The position numbers and the translations under genes were made by a program. The notes beneath the pieces were generated by a model. It did no database searches. It had not been told where the DNA came from and saw only the letters and a program-made list of their open reading frames with translations. Positions 27,339 to 37,422 of a stretch of 64,000 bases of DNA are shown here, piece by piece. The DNA is from an uncultured Flavobacteriaceae bacterium (GTDB taxonomy: Bacteria > Bacteroidota > Bacteroidia > Flavobacteriales > Flavobacteriaceae): assembly GCA_947494715.1 (NCBI GenBank), contig CANLWG010000005.1, forward strand, positions 248,001-312,000. Direction: 5' to 3'. The first letter of the stretch is position 1. Every line of letters starts with the position of its first letter.

Positions 27339-30300
27339 GTGCAACGAACGAATATCTTGCTTATTTTGGCCCTTTTTATTGGCGTGGCCTTCCATGGTTC
27401 CAGTATATTTTTTACGTTGGAGACCACCTACGATGCATTGATCCATTTGTTCTTTGCCGATCACTATGCCCAAAATTGGTTCGAACCTTGGGATTATCGG
27501 TGGTACACCGGTTTTACAGTGCAGGCCTATCCACCTTTGGTGCATCAGTCCATTGCCATTCTATCCTATATCGGCGGCTTAAAATTTGGGATGTTCGCCA
27601 TAGCTCTGTTAGGCGTATTACTCTTTATTACAGGGGCCTATCGGTTTGGACTTTTGATAACCGGAGATCGAAGAGTCGCGGGCTATACAGCACTTTTGGC
27701 TGTGTTTTCGTCCACCTTTATAGAAACCCTACATATATTCGGACAATTACCGAGCATCATTGGACTGTCCATATTGCTTCACGCTCTACCTGAAATCTAT
27801 CTCTGGATAAAGACCGGAAAGTATAGGTATTTAGCCACCAGCCTTTCCTTGATAGCCGTTACCGTTACCTCCCATCATGTAACGCCAATTTTTGGAATGG
27901 TATTCTTCATTTTTCCATTGATCGGTATGGTTCTCATGGATGCTGCCAAGGACCAGGTATCCCATACAAAGGCTATAACATTTAAAGTATTCTTAGCTCA
28001 GTTTAAAAAACTGATTTGGAGAATTATGGGCTTTGGCTTCTCTTCCCTAGTTCTCATTGTGGGCTGCATATTACCATATTGGATCAATTCCAAGGAAAAT
28101 CCCATTACACAAGTACCGATTCCTCATGGTTCCCGAGATAATTTTTTGGAGGTAACCTCATCAGGTTTGGTCTTCTTTTTGGTACCATGGGGCATTTTGC
28201 TCTTTGTACTACCTTATATCCTGTACCGATACTTTAGCAAACGCTATTTATTTTTTGGGCTATCCTTCACCGCACTTACGCTTTTAGGTACCGGTGGCAC
28301 CACCCCTATTCCGAGAATTGTGCTCGGCGAGACCGCCTTCAACATCTTGACCTTGGACCGTTTTACACTTTGGGCCACCATAATGGCACTACCCATCTTT
28401 GGTGAATTTGCCTATCGTCTAGTGGAAGGGGATTTAAGAGCCTATTTACAAAAACGGTTTGGTGCGGTATACCATCGTATTCTTGGAGGAAGCATCGCTA
28501 CGGGAATTTTACTCATGGTCATTTTTACCATGAGTCTCAACTATTTTAGGCCTTCCCAGCCTCAAAAAATTAAGATGTTGCCCATTGTCAATTTTCTAAA
28601 CCAGGATCAACACGACCAATGGCGGTATCTGCCTTTGGGGTTCGGGGATCAAATGGCCTGGCTGTCCGCACAGACCAACGCTATGACGGTAGATGGCAAC
28701 TATCACTCGGCCCGTAGGCTTCCCGAATTGACCACCCGGGCCATAGAACGCTTGGAGAATTCAAAGTTTAGGGGCGTAGAGGGCATCGGTTCCCTACAAC
28801 AGTTTTTGACCGTTCCCGAGAAATACAACTTGAAGTACATATTTTCCAACGACAAGTTCTATGACCCCATTTTATATTTCTGTGGTTGGCAGCGGCTTCA
28901 ACAATTGGAAAACGGCATTATGGTATGGGAGAAATTGAATGTTCCTCCCCTACCATCCCTATTGCCCAAAGAAGACGTTCCTACCTATCTAAAAATTATG
29001 TGGGGCATCCTTCCGCTTCTTACCGTGATATTGGCTTTCATGATTAACATACAATGGGTAGGGTACCGTATGTTAAAATCCAAACCCTTGCCGCAGGGAG
29101 AATTTCTAAACTATGCCATTCCATATAAAGGATTTTCGAAATCAATGGTCAGGATAAATCACGTTTGGGCTCTTCTTTTAATAGGTATGCTCAGTTATGG
29201 GGGTTATCATTTTTATCTGGACAACACTACGCAAATAACACCCAAAAATGTGGTAACGGCCTACTATGATGCCTTGGACTTTAAAGAGTTCAAAAGGGCG
29301 CATTCCTACTTAGACCCGGATGACCCTGTGAGTTTGTCACAATACATGCTGGAAGTCTCCGTAACCGATGGCATTCTTAGTTCGTATGCAAAGTTGGACT
29401 CCATTGGTGTTGAACTTTTGGATGAAACCCCAACTAGTGCGAGGGCCGAAGTATATACCCAATGGATTACGCCCTTGGAAAAGGTGAAGAAGCGTTTTTA
29501 CCATACTCTTGTGAAAAAGGAAAGCAAATGGTATATCGTCCCGAGCACATTTGATAATGACCTACCGCCGGACCAGTTGTTGTCTTCAAACGGAACCGCT
29601 TTTTACAATCAGGGTAGACGCCGTATTACCACCCAACAAACACATCATGAGGACGTACTGAAGCAACCCGTTCTGGAGGTGCTCCAAGCCAAACTGGTAA
29701 AGTTTCAGGGGAGTTATAGCATTGTGGGCGAACTACAGAATGTAGATAATATTCCCGCAGATGTGGTCATTAAGGCCACGTTGTACAATGAAGACGATAC
29801 CGAATTGGCCAGCTACAACGCCAAGTATCACATGAAACATAAATTAATGCCAAAGGAAACCACTCCGTTTCGAATCGATTTTGAAGGTATCGCCTGGTCT
29901 TCTACCAAAGACACCCTCCCCCCTACTTTTGACCCCGATGAATTTACTCCGGTAGCCTTGGCGGAACAGCCCATCAAATTCAATGTACAATGTGCCGGAA
30001 ATGTTGCCGTAACCGATCTGTACAAACAAATAGGCCTGCAGCATTTGGAGCTTACGGAGAGTGGCATTAGCGGAGCACTGTTCAATTCCGGAATACAGGA
30101 AGTAACCGTACCCCAACTTTTGTTTTCGTACTACTCCAAGGACAAGGAATTGCTATGGGTAGACCATCACTTTTTGGAAGAAGGGGTGCGCATACAGCGT
30201 AAACAAATGTTCAACTATTCTCCATTGAAGTTGACCGATCTAACTATTATCAATAGTAGTTTGGACCTTTGTTTCGTAAACGGATTACCGAATGCATCCA

Positions 30301-30425
30301 TTTCAGAGAAGGTTTTTCCCAATAGATTCCTTTCCCATGCCCAGGATCAATTACAGCCTTATGCAGGTGATGGCTTTGAGTTTTTAAAAATTGATATGAA
30401 CGGTTATATCGGAAATCCCAGATAA
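27339..30425 (+). CDS. large GT-C-like membrane protein (PTPS-related type) with periplasmic C-terminus
   Basis: 1028 residues, GTG start. The N-terminal ~560 residues contain about a dozen membrane helices with the acidic motif ETTYDALIHLFFADHYA near residue 30 typical of GT-C lipid-linked sugar transferases; it resembles the 6-pyruvoyl-tetrahydropterin-synthase-related membrane family, a name that does not describe its function. A last helix at ~600 is followed by an NTF2-like domain (VVTAYYDALDFKEFKRAHSY) and two beta-rich periplasmic domains to residue 1028. First gene of a tight three-gene operon with a lipoprotein and a GH-A enzyme. Likely adds a sugar to a nascent exported glycan; substrate unknown. 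Confidence 0.72.
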   Translation: MQRTNILLILALFIGVAFHGSSIFFTLETTYDALIHLFFADHYAQNWFEPWDYRWYTGFTVQAYPPLVHQSIAILSYIGGLKFGMFAIALLGVLLFITGAYRFGLLITGDRRVAGYTALLAVFSSTFIETLHIFGQLPSIIGLSILLHALPEIYLWIKTGKYRYLATSLSLIAVTVTSHHVTPIFGMVFFIFPLIGMVLMDAAKDQVSHTKAITFKVFLAQFKKLIWRIMGFGFSSLVLIVGCILPYWINSKENPITQVPIPHGSRDNFLEVTSSGLVFFLVPWGILLFVLPYILYRYFSKRYLFFGLSFTALTLLGTGGTTPIPRIVLGETAFNILTLDRFTLWATIMALPIFGEFAYRLVEGDLRAYLQKRFGAVYHRILGGSIATGILLMVIFTMSLNYFRPSQPQKIKMLPIVNFLNQDQHDQWRYLPLGFGDQMAWLSAQTNAMTVDGNYHSARRLPELTTRAIERLENSKFRGVEGIGSLQQFLTVPEKYNLKYIFSNDKFYDPILYFCGWQRLQQLENGIMVWEKLNVPPLPSLLPKEDVPTYLKIMWGILPLLTVILAFMINIQWVGYRMLKSKPLPQGEFLNYAIPYKGFSKSMVRINHVWALLLIGMLSYGGYHFYLDNTTQITPKNVVTAYYDALDFKEFKRAHSYLDPDDPVSLSQYMLEVSVTDGILSSYAKLDSIGVELLDETPTSARAEVYTQWITPLEKVKKRFYHTLVKKESKWYIVPSTFDNDLPPDQLLSSNGTAFYNQGRRRITTQQTHHEDVLKQPVLEVLQAKLVKFQGSYSIVGELQNVDNIPADVVIKATLYNEDDTELASYNAKYHMKHKLMPKETTPFRIDFEGIAWSSTKDTLPPTFDPDEFTPVALAEQPIKFNVQCAGNVAVTDLYKQIGLQHLELTESGISGALFNSGIQEVTVPQLLFSYYSKDKELLWVDHHFLEEGVRIQRKQMFNYSPLKLTDLTIINSSLDLCFVNGLPNASISEKVFPNRFLSHAQDQLQPYAGDGFEFLKIDMNGYIGNPR

Positions 30426-30426
30426 T

Positions 30427-31650
30427 TTGAAACGTACCTTGTACATACTTGTCTTTTTAGTGCTCTGGCTCGGATGTAGGCAAGCGGATACCGAAAACAC
30501 CCACCATCCCGTTTCTTATGAACGGATACCGTTAAAAAGTATGTTTTCCGCCGGGGATAACATCGAAGTTCGATTTAAGGGAAATGCCATAGACCATACC
30601 CATTTGGTGGTTTCCAATGCCTTGGGAAGTGTAGTTCTTAAACCCAAATTAAAAGATACCGAATTGATGTTTCAGTTCCCAAAGGCGTTCCGTCAAAAGG
30701 CGGGAATCTGTCATTGGGTATTGGTGCACAATGAGGGCATCTATGATAAGGGAGAAATTTCCATCCTCCCCAATCCCCAAAAGGGAACCCTTATGGAATC
30801 CTATTTGGGGCCTCAAAGCATTATTGCGGGAAAAACCGATTTTTCCATGCTTGTAACCTCCCCTACCGACATCTATGACAATCCCTTGTCTGATAGCACG
30901 GAAATCCGCTATAGCTATCAACTTGAGGATACCGTGCAACAAACTTCCGTTCGCTTAAAGAACCTAATGGGTTGGAAAAACATACATAGTATCGAAAAAT
31001 CCGGACGTATTTTGGTCACCGCATCCTGCAATGACAGCCACAGCAAGGAGCTTACTACCCAAGTTCACCCCGCCAATCCTATAGATTTTCAGATATCATA
31101 TGAGCGAACCCATCCGTATGCCGATGGAAATCAGATCATCACTTTTTCCACCGACGCCATACAAGATGAATTTGGGAATATCATAAGCGATGGTACATTG
31201 GTTTCCTTTTCGGTTGCCAATACCAAGGGTATGCTACTCCAAACCACGGGAACTACAATCAACGGAGTGGCAGAGGCCCGTTTGTTGCATCCTACCGAAG
31301 CGGAAACCTGGAACATCACGGCCTATATCACCGGAGCCGCTAAAAGCAATGGAATTACCCTGGATTTCGAAGCCGCCCTTAAGGATTTTAAGCTTTCCCT
31401 TTCCGAAAATGGGAGAACGCTCAACATCAAAGAAATGCAAAGTTTTATGGGGCAATGGATACCGGATGGCATGCTGATTACTTTAAGCATACGGGATAAA
31501 AACGGGGCCTTATTGGATTCCAAAAGAACGACCTCGAGACTGGGGAAAGCCCAATTCACCCTATCAAAGGATTTTTATCCCAACGGCTCCTACACACTGA
31601 CCCTTGAAGCAGCTGGAATGATCAAAAGAAAGAATGTGCTATTGAGATGA
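30427..31650 (+). CDS. Ig-like-domain lipoprotein
   Basis: 407 residues starting from TTG one base after the stop of the preceding gene. Lipobox WLGC (Cys about 17). Beta-rich throughout; the region 220-320 resembles a bacterial Ig-like (invasin/Big_1) domain: GNQIITFSTDAIQDEFGN, DGTLVSFSVANTKGML. Its stop overlaps the next start (ATGA), so it is made together with its neighbours. Probably a periplasmic or surface component of the glycan machine; specific function unknown. Confidence 0.75.
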   Translation: MKRTLYILVFLVLWLGCRQADTENTHHPVSYERIPLKSMFSAGDNIEVRFKGNAIDHTHLVVSNALGSVVLKPKLKDTELMFQFPKAFRQKAGICHWVLVHNEGIYDKGEISILPNPQKGTLMESYLGPQSIIAGKTDFSMLVTSPTDIYDNPLSDSTEIRYSYQLEDTVQQTSVRLKNLMGWKNIHSIEKSGRILVTASCNDSHSKELTTQVHPANPIDFQISYERTHPYADGNQIITFSTDAIQDEFGNIISDGTLVSFSVANTKGMLLQTTGTTINGVAEARLLHPTEAETWNITAYITGAAKSNGITLDFEAALKDFKLSLSENGRTLNIKEMQSFMGQWIPDGMLITLSIRDKNGALLDSKRTTSRLGKAQFTLSKDFYPNGSYTLTLEAAGMIKRKNVLLR

Positions 31651-33176
31651 AGGTAAACCGAACCCTATATCGCATTCTGCTGATTCTGTCATTCTTGGCG
31701 GTAAACGGCCTGATCCTTTTTGGTATAGGTGCCGTATGGTCCTACTTGAATATGGGAGCTGATCGTTCCAACATGTTACATGTATCCAAAGAGCTCTCCG
31801 CCGATTATCTTCCAAAAGTTGTTTGGGAAACTTTATCCAATGAAGGTCGACCGATGGAAACGCAAACTTTGAAAGAGATAGAGCGCGACTATCTAAAGGC
31901 TTGGCGTGTGCGAAACCTGGCATTGGAAACCAACAATCGCTATGGCATAGCGGATTATTATACGGACAGTGCCCGTGTGAAATTGTACAACATCCTTGAT
32001 TTTAACAAGACCAACAACAGCACCCTTAAGACGACAACCTTACAACACAACCCAAAACTGGAGTTCTATAGTGCCGATGGCAAAATAGTGGTGCTCACCG
32101 ATCGAAACGTGGAACGCTATGAAAAAATCTACGTTGAGGACAAATTAATACTGAAACAAAAAAATACGAGCTCCTATCAGGTGATGCTTCTATTGGAAGA
32201 CGGTTTCTGGAGAATCAGACATATGGTGGAAAGACCTTCAACCCAAGAAAAGACGCAATCATCCTTAAAAAACGTACCCTCGGTAACCTCTGTTTCAAAA
32301 ATCAAGGGCATCAATTATTATCCGCAAAAAACCCCTTGGAATATGTTCGGTATGCAGTTCAATGACAGCATCATCAATGCCGATTTTATACGGATCAAGA
32401 AACTGAATTTAAATACCATACGCATCTTTGTACCCTACATGGATTTTGGTAAGGCAGAGGTACGGAAAGATAGGCTTGAACGATTAGAGCAAACCTTAGA
32501 TCTGGCCGAAAAGAATGGATTGAAAGTTATGGTAACGCTCTTTGATTTTTATGGGGATTATGCCATCCATAATTGGACACTTACCCATAGACATGCCGAA
32601 CAAATCGTAAAGGCCTTAAAGGGACATGAGGCACTCCTAGCCTGGGATATCAAAAATGAACCCGATCTGGATTTTGACTCTCGTGGCCGGGAAAGGGTCA
32701 TGGCTTGGTTGGCACAAATGATTTCGGAAATCAAAACATGGGATACTGAGCATCCGGTTACCATTGGATGGTCCAATCCCGCCGCTGCGGAACATTTGTC
32801 CGAAAGGGTTGACTTTGTGTCTTTTCATTACTATTTGGACCCTAAGGATTTTTTGGAAGCCTTTGACCAACTTAAAACCGCTGTCCCCGATAAACCCATT
32901 CTGTTACAGGAATATGGCTATTCTTCCTATGATGGACTTTGGAACCTCTATTTGGGGTCAGAGGAAGCCCAAGCTACCTATTTTACCCACATGCAGGAAA
33001 CGCTAAAAACACAGGACCTTCCCTTTATGTTCTGGACATTGCATGATTTTGAGGCCATTCCCGAAGCTGTTGTCGGAAGCCTTCCCTGGCGTACGGGAAA
33101 GCAACGACATTTCGGAATTATCGACAAAGAAGGCCAACCAAAAACAGCATATACCGTTTTTGATGTTACAGATTAA
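31647..33176 (+). CDS. membrane-anchored GH-A (GH5-like) glycoside hydrolase
   Basis: 509 residues. An N-terminal membrane anchor (LLILSFLAVNGLILFGIGAV), an NTF2-like stalk (residues ~70-205), and a TIM-barrel hydrolase of clan GH-A (about 220-509). The acid/base Glu is in LAWDIKNEPDLD and the nucleophile in ILLQEYGYS; an NTIRIF strand and VSFHYY also fit. It starts inside the stop of the lipoprotein gene. In exopolysaccharide operons such enzymes trim or edit the polymer, as cellulases do in cellulose operons. Its 3' end overlaps a convergent gene by 11 bp. Confidence 0.82.
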   Translation: MKVNRTLYRILLILSFLAVNGLILFGIGAVWSYLNMGADRSNMLHVSKELSADYLPKVVWETLSNEGRPMETQTLKEIERDYLKAWRVRNLALETNNRYGIADYYTDSARVKLYNILDFNKTNNSTLKTTTLQHNPKLEFYSADGKIVVLTDRNVERYEKIYVEDKLILKQKNTSSYQVMLLLEDGFWRIRHMVERPSTQEKTQSSLKNVPSVTSVSKIKGINYYPQKTPWNMFGMQFNDSIINADFIRIKKLNLNTIRIFVPYMDFGKAEVRKDRLERLEQTLDLAEKNGLKVMVTLFDFYGDYAIHNWTLTHRHAEQIVKALKGHEALLAWDIKNEPDLDFDSRGRERVMAWLAQMISEIKTWDTEHPVTIGWSNPAAAEHLSERVDFVSFHYYLDPKDFLEAFDQLKTAVPDKPILLQEYGYSSYDGLWNLYLGSEEAQATYFTHMQETLKTQDLPFMFWTLHDFEAIPEAVVGSLPWRTGKQRHFGIIDKEGQPKTAYTVFDVTD

Positions 33177-33399
33177 TTTTTGTTCCCTGTCCGCTATTGC
33201 GTTTGGCCCTCGCCTTCGAAAAGATGCTATAGTTACAATATCCATTTATAACATATGCTATCTTATATTCGGATAATAGGATAGCGATCAATTCCTGGGT
33301 CCTGGCTTCATTTATACCCAGTTTTTCACCTAGCTCTATTTCATTCAGGCGGCCATTACTCAATTTCAAGGCCTCGTAATATTTCAATTTATCTGTCAT
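33166..33399 (-). CDS. small winged-helix-like protein
   Basis: 77 residues. The sequence KLSNGRLNEIELGEKLGI then ARTQELIAILLSEYKIAYV looks like a short winged helix-turn-helix. It starts inside the stop of the upstream methyltransferase gene (ATGA overlap), which supports it as a real, translationally coupled gene, and its end overlaps the convergent hydrolase gene by 11 bp. Function unknown. Confidence 0.6.
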   Translation of the reverse strand: MTDKLKYYEALKLSNGRLNEIELGEKLGINEARTQELIAILLSEYKIAYVINGYCNYSIFSKARAKRNSGQGTKINL

Positions 33400-34223
33400 A
33401 GTGTATTCTTTGCAGCAATCATCATATGTGGACTAAAAGGCAAGAGTCCAAAATCATTTTCTGTAATTTCTAAAAGTCTCATCAAGTTTTCCCGCTTCTT
33501 TTCATGGTTCAAACTTGCAAAATAGTCCTTATCCAACCAGACCATACCCTCAACGGCATGCATGTTTATACACTCCAATCCTTGCTCCAAAAATTCCGCT
33601 TTCAACCCATCCGGCTTATGATAAAAACCCTCTGGTAAAAGCCATGGAAAAGTATCGGGCTGATTATGGACACTGGTCGCCAATTCCGTTTGGCACATAT
33701 CAAAAAAGGCAGGTTTATGAATCAACCCATTGAAAAGGCCAGCCAAGGTAGAGGCGGTATAGTTTATGGCAAAACCCAAGATAATCCCATTTTTCCGCAC
33801 TACGCGTTTTGCTTCCCTTAGGGCACTTATCCTATCTTCTTTTTTCTGAAGATGGTAAAGCGGCCCATGCAGAATAATAACATCCGCAAAGTTGTTGGAA
33901 AAGTTCAAATTCCGGGCCTCCCCCCTATGGACAACAAAAGGCTTCCTTAGCCGGTCCGCCCGATCTTGGGCTAGCAAACAATGTTTTTCGACGGGTTCTA
34001 CTACATGGACGCTATGTCCTTTTTTGGCAAGCCATTCGGCATATTTACCGGTACCGCCGCCAACATCAACAATTTTGGAAGATAGGGATGGAATATACTT
34101 TTCAATAAGCGATTTCACCCGTTCGAATTCGAGGACACCCATCCCCTTCTCCAATCGCGTTTCTTCGGACGCTCGGTTATAAAACAGTTCTATATCTCTA
34201 TTTATTAGTGATTTACTATTCAT
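33396..34223 (-). CDS. class I SAM-dependent methyltransferase
   Basis: 275 residues, cytoplasmic. SAM-binding motif I IVDVGGGTGKYAEWLAKKG (about 47-65), acidic loop VHVVEPVEKH, motif ADVIILHGPLYHL and a post-motif VRKNGIILGF. Resembles small-molecule or lipid methyltransferases. It is followed by a coupled winged-helix gene. Although it sits inside the glycan locus, it lacks the shared promoter element, so a link is uncertain. Confidence 0.85.
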   Translation of the reverse strand: MNSKSLINRDIELFYNRASEETRLEKGMGVLEFERVKSLIEKYIPSLSSKIVDVGGGTGKYAEWLAKKGHSVHVVEPVEKHCLLAQDRADRLRKPFVVHRGEARNLNFSNNFADVIILHGPLYHLQKKEDRISALREAKRVVRKNGIILGFAINYTASTLAGLFNGLIHKPAFFDMCQTELATSVHNQPDTFPWLLPEGFYHKPDGLKAEFLEQGLECINMHAVEGMVWLDKDYFASLNHEKKRENLMRLLEITENDFGLLPFSPHMMIAAKNTL

Positions 34224-34585
34224 TTTACTAAAGTTTAAGCTTTATCGGGTTCTTAGGATAAAGCATTTGATTGTATGACCGGTGGTGGTCGTTATACAAA
34301 ATGTGGTTATAAAAATGTGATGACTATCCTGGGCAATAAGGAAACGAGGCGTTTCCTGGCCTTATGAACGCCAAGTATGGCATGGGTCTTACGGAAAGAC
34401 GTAGATAGTATGTTAGTAATAGTAAATCAGGCTCTAAAGATATGGATTTAACCTTTATCCTTTTAATTCTATTTGCTATTTATCCTTTAGGTATTCGTGA
34501 AACAAGGACAGGTCGACAGGGAATAAATAGAAAAAGGAAGCAGCTAACCAGGCCACTCCCTTTTTCACTTAACCTAACCTATATT
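34224..34585. other. intergenic region
   Basis: 362 bp with no convincing gene. Contains a perfect 8-bp hairpin (AGGAAACG / CGTTTCCT, 34339-34357) without a T-run, of unknown role. A sequence near 34399 vaguely resembles the shared promoter element, but no -7 box is at the fixed distance. Confidence 0.45.
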
Positions 34586-35815
34586 TTAAATCGTTATTTC
34601 TTTTTCGATACTTGGAATATTCAAAGTGAACCCTTTCGATTTTGAAAGTTGGATCGCCTTAAAATAGTCTACATACATCTTTGTAATATCGGACATGGGT
34701 AACGAGCAGGCCGCCTTATAGTTGGTCATGCCCAAATGGATCCGATACGAATCATCCAGCAAAACAAGTTCTATGGCATCGGCCAGGGATTCGGCACTTT
34801 CAGGGTCAAAAAATTCGCCTTTGTACCCTTCTTCCTGGACTAGGATACTCAAATCGCCTAAGTCCGGTAAGGCAACGGCCTTACCATAGCTTCCCGCTTG
34901 GTGCAGAACGCCGGAGCTTCCTGTTGTGGAGGTATATGGAAAGACAACAACGGCACTTTCGCCAAAAATTCGGGGTACATCTTCCTCGGCCACATAGCCT
35001 GTAAACCGGATCTGTTCCACATCACTGTATTTCTCTTTTACGGCATCCAAATAACCTGGGGTATTGGGGCTGTCCGTACCGGCAATCACAATTTCGATAT
35101 TCTCGCCCGTACGCTTACGGATCATTTCCACTGCCTCGATCATAATCTCTACTTTTTTGTAGGTGCCGAATTTCCCAAAAGCCATGACCTGTTTTGGACC
35201 TTCGGGCAGCCTATAATCTGGTTCAGGCGGTGTTTCAAAGGCCCCATGGGGGATCAAGGCCACATTTCGGGACTTATACTTTTCTTCCAAAATGGTCTTG
35301 TATTTGCTTATGGTGACCGCTAAGATATCGGAAGCTAATACGAATCGGGTTAAGGTACTTCCAATGAAATTATAGATTTTCTGGAGCCACTTGTTTGTGG
35401 TAATGCCCGCGTTATCCAAATCTACCTGTTCCAGGATATTATGTAACAAGGAAATGGTCGGGATACCCTTTAGCTTGCAGATTAATGGTAGCATAAGACC
35501 AAGGGCTGCCGGTATCTTCTTATCGCCAAACTTTAGGAATTGAAGGTTGAACAATACGGCATCCGGTCGGGTTTCCGAAATGGCCTTGTTGATTTTGAAC
35601 ACATTCAGATAGTCGTTGAAGTTCCAACATTCCTTTACGGTTATCGTACATCCTTCTCCTTCAAAAGAAAGGTCCTTCTCACCTTCGGTTTTGTCCGTGA
35701 TGAGGATGATTTCACTTACTTCCTCCTGAAGTCTAAAATGTTTTACCAAATGGTATCCATATTCGGTTAAGGTTACTTTACTAGGTGGATACGCCGTTAC
35801 AATGGCTAGTCGCAT
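34586..35815 (-). CDS. GT4-family glycosyltransferase
   Basis: 409 residues, GT-B fold. N-terminal half with nucleotide-sugar-family start MRLAIVTAYPPSKVTLTEYG; C-terminal half with VMAFGKFGTYKKVEIMIEA, RFTGYVAEEDVPRIF and the donor-binding EX7E-like region TGSSGVLHQAGSYGKAVALP (the first Glu of the canonical motif is replaced). Cytoplasmic, likely adds a sugar to a lipid-linked precursor of the local glycan. Site F of the shared promoter element precedes it. Confidence 0.87.
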   Translation of the reverse strand: MRLAIVTAYPPSKVTLTEYGYHLVKHFRLQEEVSEIILITDKTEGEKDLSFEGEGCTITVKECWNFNDYLNVFKINKAISETRPDAVLFNLQFLKFGDKKIPAALGLMLPLICKLKGIPTISLLHNILEQVDLDNAGITTNKWLQKIYNFIGSTLTRFVLASDILAVTISKYKTILEEKYKSRNVALIPHGAFETPPEPDYRLPEGPKQVMAFGKFGTYKKVEIMIEAVEMIRKRTGENIEIVIAGTDSPNTPGYLDAVKEKYSDVEQIRFTGYVAEEDVPRIFGESAVVVFPYTSTTGSSGVLHQAGSYGKAVALPDLGDLSILVQEEGYKGEFFDPESAESLADAIELVLLDDSYRIHLGMTNYKAACSLPMSDITKMYVDYFKAIQLSKSKGFTLNIPSIEKEITI

Positions 35816-35857
35816 AAGGTTAAGTTTTAAATTGATATTCGGTTAAGTATTTGATAC

Positions 35858-35927
35858 AAATATCCTTCTAAATCCACTGTTTTATAGGTGCTTTACGATG
35901 GTTGGAAGATTGCTATAGGTGAATGGA
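35858..35927 (-). promoter_or_regulatory. shared LytTR-type promoter element, site F
   Basis: In GT4 gene direction: CCATTC-ACC-TATAG, second half-site CCAACC at 21 bp, and -7 box GGATATTTG. TATAG begins exactly 61 bp before the end of the -7 box. The most diverged half-sites of the six but with identical geometry. Confidence 0.7.
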
Positions 35928-36070
35928 AATAATGTACGGATGAGTTAAATCATCCGAACGAAAAGCATAACTCTCCTTTGTCTGAATCCAAAAATCAACT
36001 TTAAAGCAATAGGAATGCACGGGAGTCCCAAGTGCGGGACTAGTAATATATTTTACAAAGGTGAATAGCT

Positions 36071-36122
36071 GGGTTCTCCCCTTTGGAAGGGGAGGTGCCA
36101 ACAGGCTGAGGGGTTTGAAAAA
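36071..36122 (+). repeat. REP-like repeat (copy 1)
   Basis: CTCCCCTTTGGAAGGGGAG is a perfect inverted repeat with 3-nt loop, followed by GTGCCAACAGGCTGAGGGG and TTTGAAA. Related copies at 43350-43430, 43484-43535, 43921-44040 and 44092-44148. Confidence 0.75.
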
Positions 36123-36183
36123 CAAAAACCCAGAAACAGGTGATGTCCTCTGGGCCTTATAAATTGATATCAGCATGAGTTGG

Positions 36184-37422
36184 TTACCGCATTATGCTCT
36201 TATGGGCAAAGTATAGCAGCTGGGCTATTAATAAGGCAATCATGGTAATAATCTGTACCTGAACTACCATATTTAAGCTGCTGTGAAAAAAGACGATCAG
36301 TCCTACTTGAGAAATGCCAAATACCCCTGAAACCATTACCGGAACGTAATGATCCAAGGACAAAAAATAATAGGCAAAAATATTGGATATGGCAAAAAGC
36401 GAGGTTGCCAAGGCATATTGCCAAAGTAAAGGAGCCATAGCCAGGTAAGCATCCCCAAACAATAGTGTAATTATCATTTTAGGGAACAAGGTACAGGCCA
36501 AAACAATGACAAGGGACAGAAGCCCTATGTAGCCTACGTATTTGAAAAGGACAGGGGCGGTTGGCTCTCCGTCCTTTTGTTTTTGGACTACCGTGGGCAA
36601 TAATAACATAACAAACATCCATGCCACAAAATAGACCACTCGACCGATTAGTGCCAAGGAAGCATATAATCCGGCATCCAGGGCATCAAAGTAATGTTTT
36701 ACCAATAGGATGTCGCTATTGTTTATGATAATTTGAGTGAATTCATAGCAAGCGGTCAGAACCATAAATTGGGTCACCTGTTTTTTACGATCAGCTGAAA
36801 GGGATAATTTTTTAAATAAGGAACTTAATCTGAAGTCGGACGGAATCAGCCCAAAGACGAAGGACAAAGCAATACCCAAGGCCACTAGGAAAGCAGGGGG
36901 CAAAGGTACAAACCAAAGTAGGCCCAACGTAAGCAGCAACCTGCTCCACATCTCCATTTGGTAGGTTACCGAAAGATTTCCATAATCCTGCCTTCCCTGG
37001 TATTTCCCGCGATTAACGGACATAAAAAAGTACAGGGGTATCCCTACGGCAAAGGTTTTGAACAGCAAGGCGGAATCCGTTTGGAATATTTGTTGCAAAC
37101 TTCCGGCAAAGGCAAAAAGTAGTATTCCTATCAATAGACCAAATCCTAAGGCGTACCGATACATCATGTTCTGAAAGGCCTCCCAGTCCGCATCCGAAAA
37201 CAAAACAGCGAATTTGGCCGTTGCCAGTTGAAAGGTCATCCCTAAAAAGGACAATACCAATAACAAGGTTACCAACAGGGCGGCTTCGGCAAAGACCTCG
37301 GGTCCCAACAATCTACCCAACAACAAGTTATACAGGTAGTTGCCTCCGTTTACCAGAAGTACGCTCCCCATGAACAGTTGTTCCGGAGACACTTTTTTAA
37401 GAGCTATCCTAAATGCGGTCAT
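36184..37422 (-). CDS. polysaccharide flippase (Wzx/MATE-like)
   Basis: 412 residues with about 12 membrane helices; LFMGSVLLVNGGNYLYNLLL and LLGPEVFAEAALLVTL at the start are typical of the oligosaccharide-flippase family (MOP superfamily). Would flip lipid-linked repeat units to the periplasm. Its start overlaps the end of the STAS gene by 14 bp, so the two are coupled and share promoter element B. Confidence 0.88.
   Translation of the reverse strand: MTAFRIALKKVSPEQLFMGSVLLVNGGNYLYNLLLGRLLGPEVFAEAALLVTLLLVLSFLGMTFQLATAKFAVLFSDADWEAFQNMMYRYALGFGLLIGILLFAFAGSLQQIFQTDSALLFKTFAVGIPLYFFMSVNRGKYQGRQDYGNLSVTYQMEMWSRLLLTLGLLWFVPLPPAFLVALGIALSFVFGLIPSDFRLSSLFKKLSLSADRKKQVTQFMVLTACYEFTQIIINNSDILLVKHYFDALDAGLYASLALIGRVVYFVAWMFVMLLLPTVVQKQKDGEPTAPVLFKYVGYIGLLSLVIVLACTLFPKMIITLLFGDAYLAMAPLLWQYALATSLFAISNIFAYYFLSLDHYVPVMVSGVFGISQVGLIVFFHSSLNMVVQVQIITMIALLIAQLLYFAHKSIMR

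Larger units (their letters stand above)
35816..36183. other. intergenic region with promoter element and REP-like repeat
   Basis: 368 bp between the flippase end and the GT4 start. Holds promoter element F (35858-35927), a small inverted repeat AGTCCC/GGGACT at 36024-36041, and a REP-like repeat (36071-36122). An 87-codon minus-strand frame across it is not convincing as a gene. Confidence 0.6.

Noticed and set aside
34339-34357. Perfect 8-bp hairpin as terminator
   Set aside because: No T-run on either strand and not next to a stop codon.
34381-34440. Sequence GACGTAGATAGTATG resembling the shared LytTR element upstream of the methyltransferase gene
   Set aside because: No -7 box lies at the 61-bp distance and the half-sites do not match.
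35913-36176. 87-codon minus-strand frame in the intergenic region
   Set aside because: It spans promoter element F and a REP-like repeat, matches no family, and its end is dictated by repeats.
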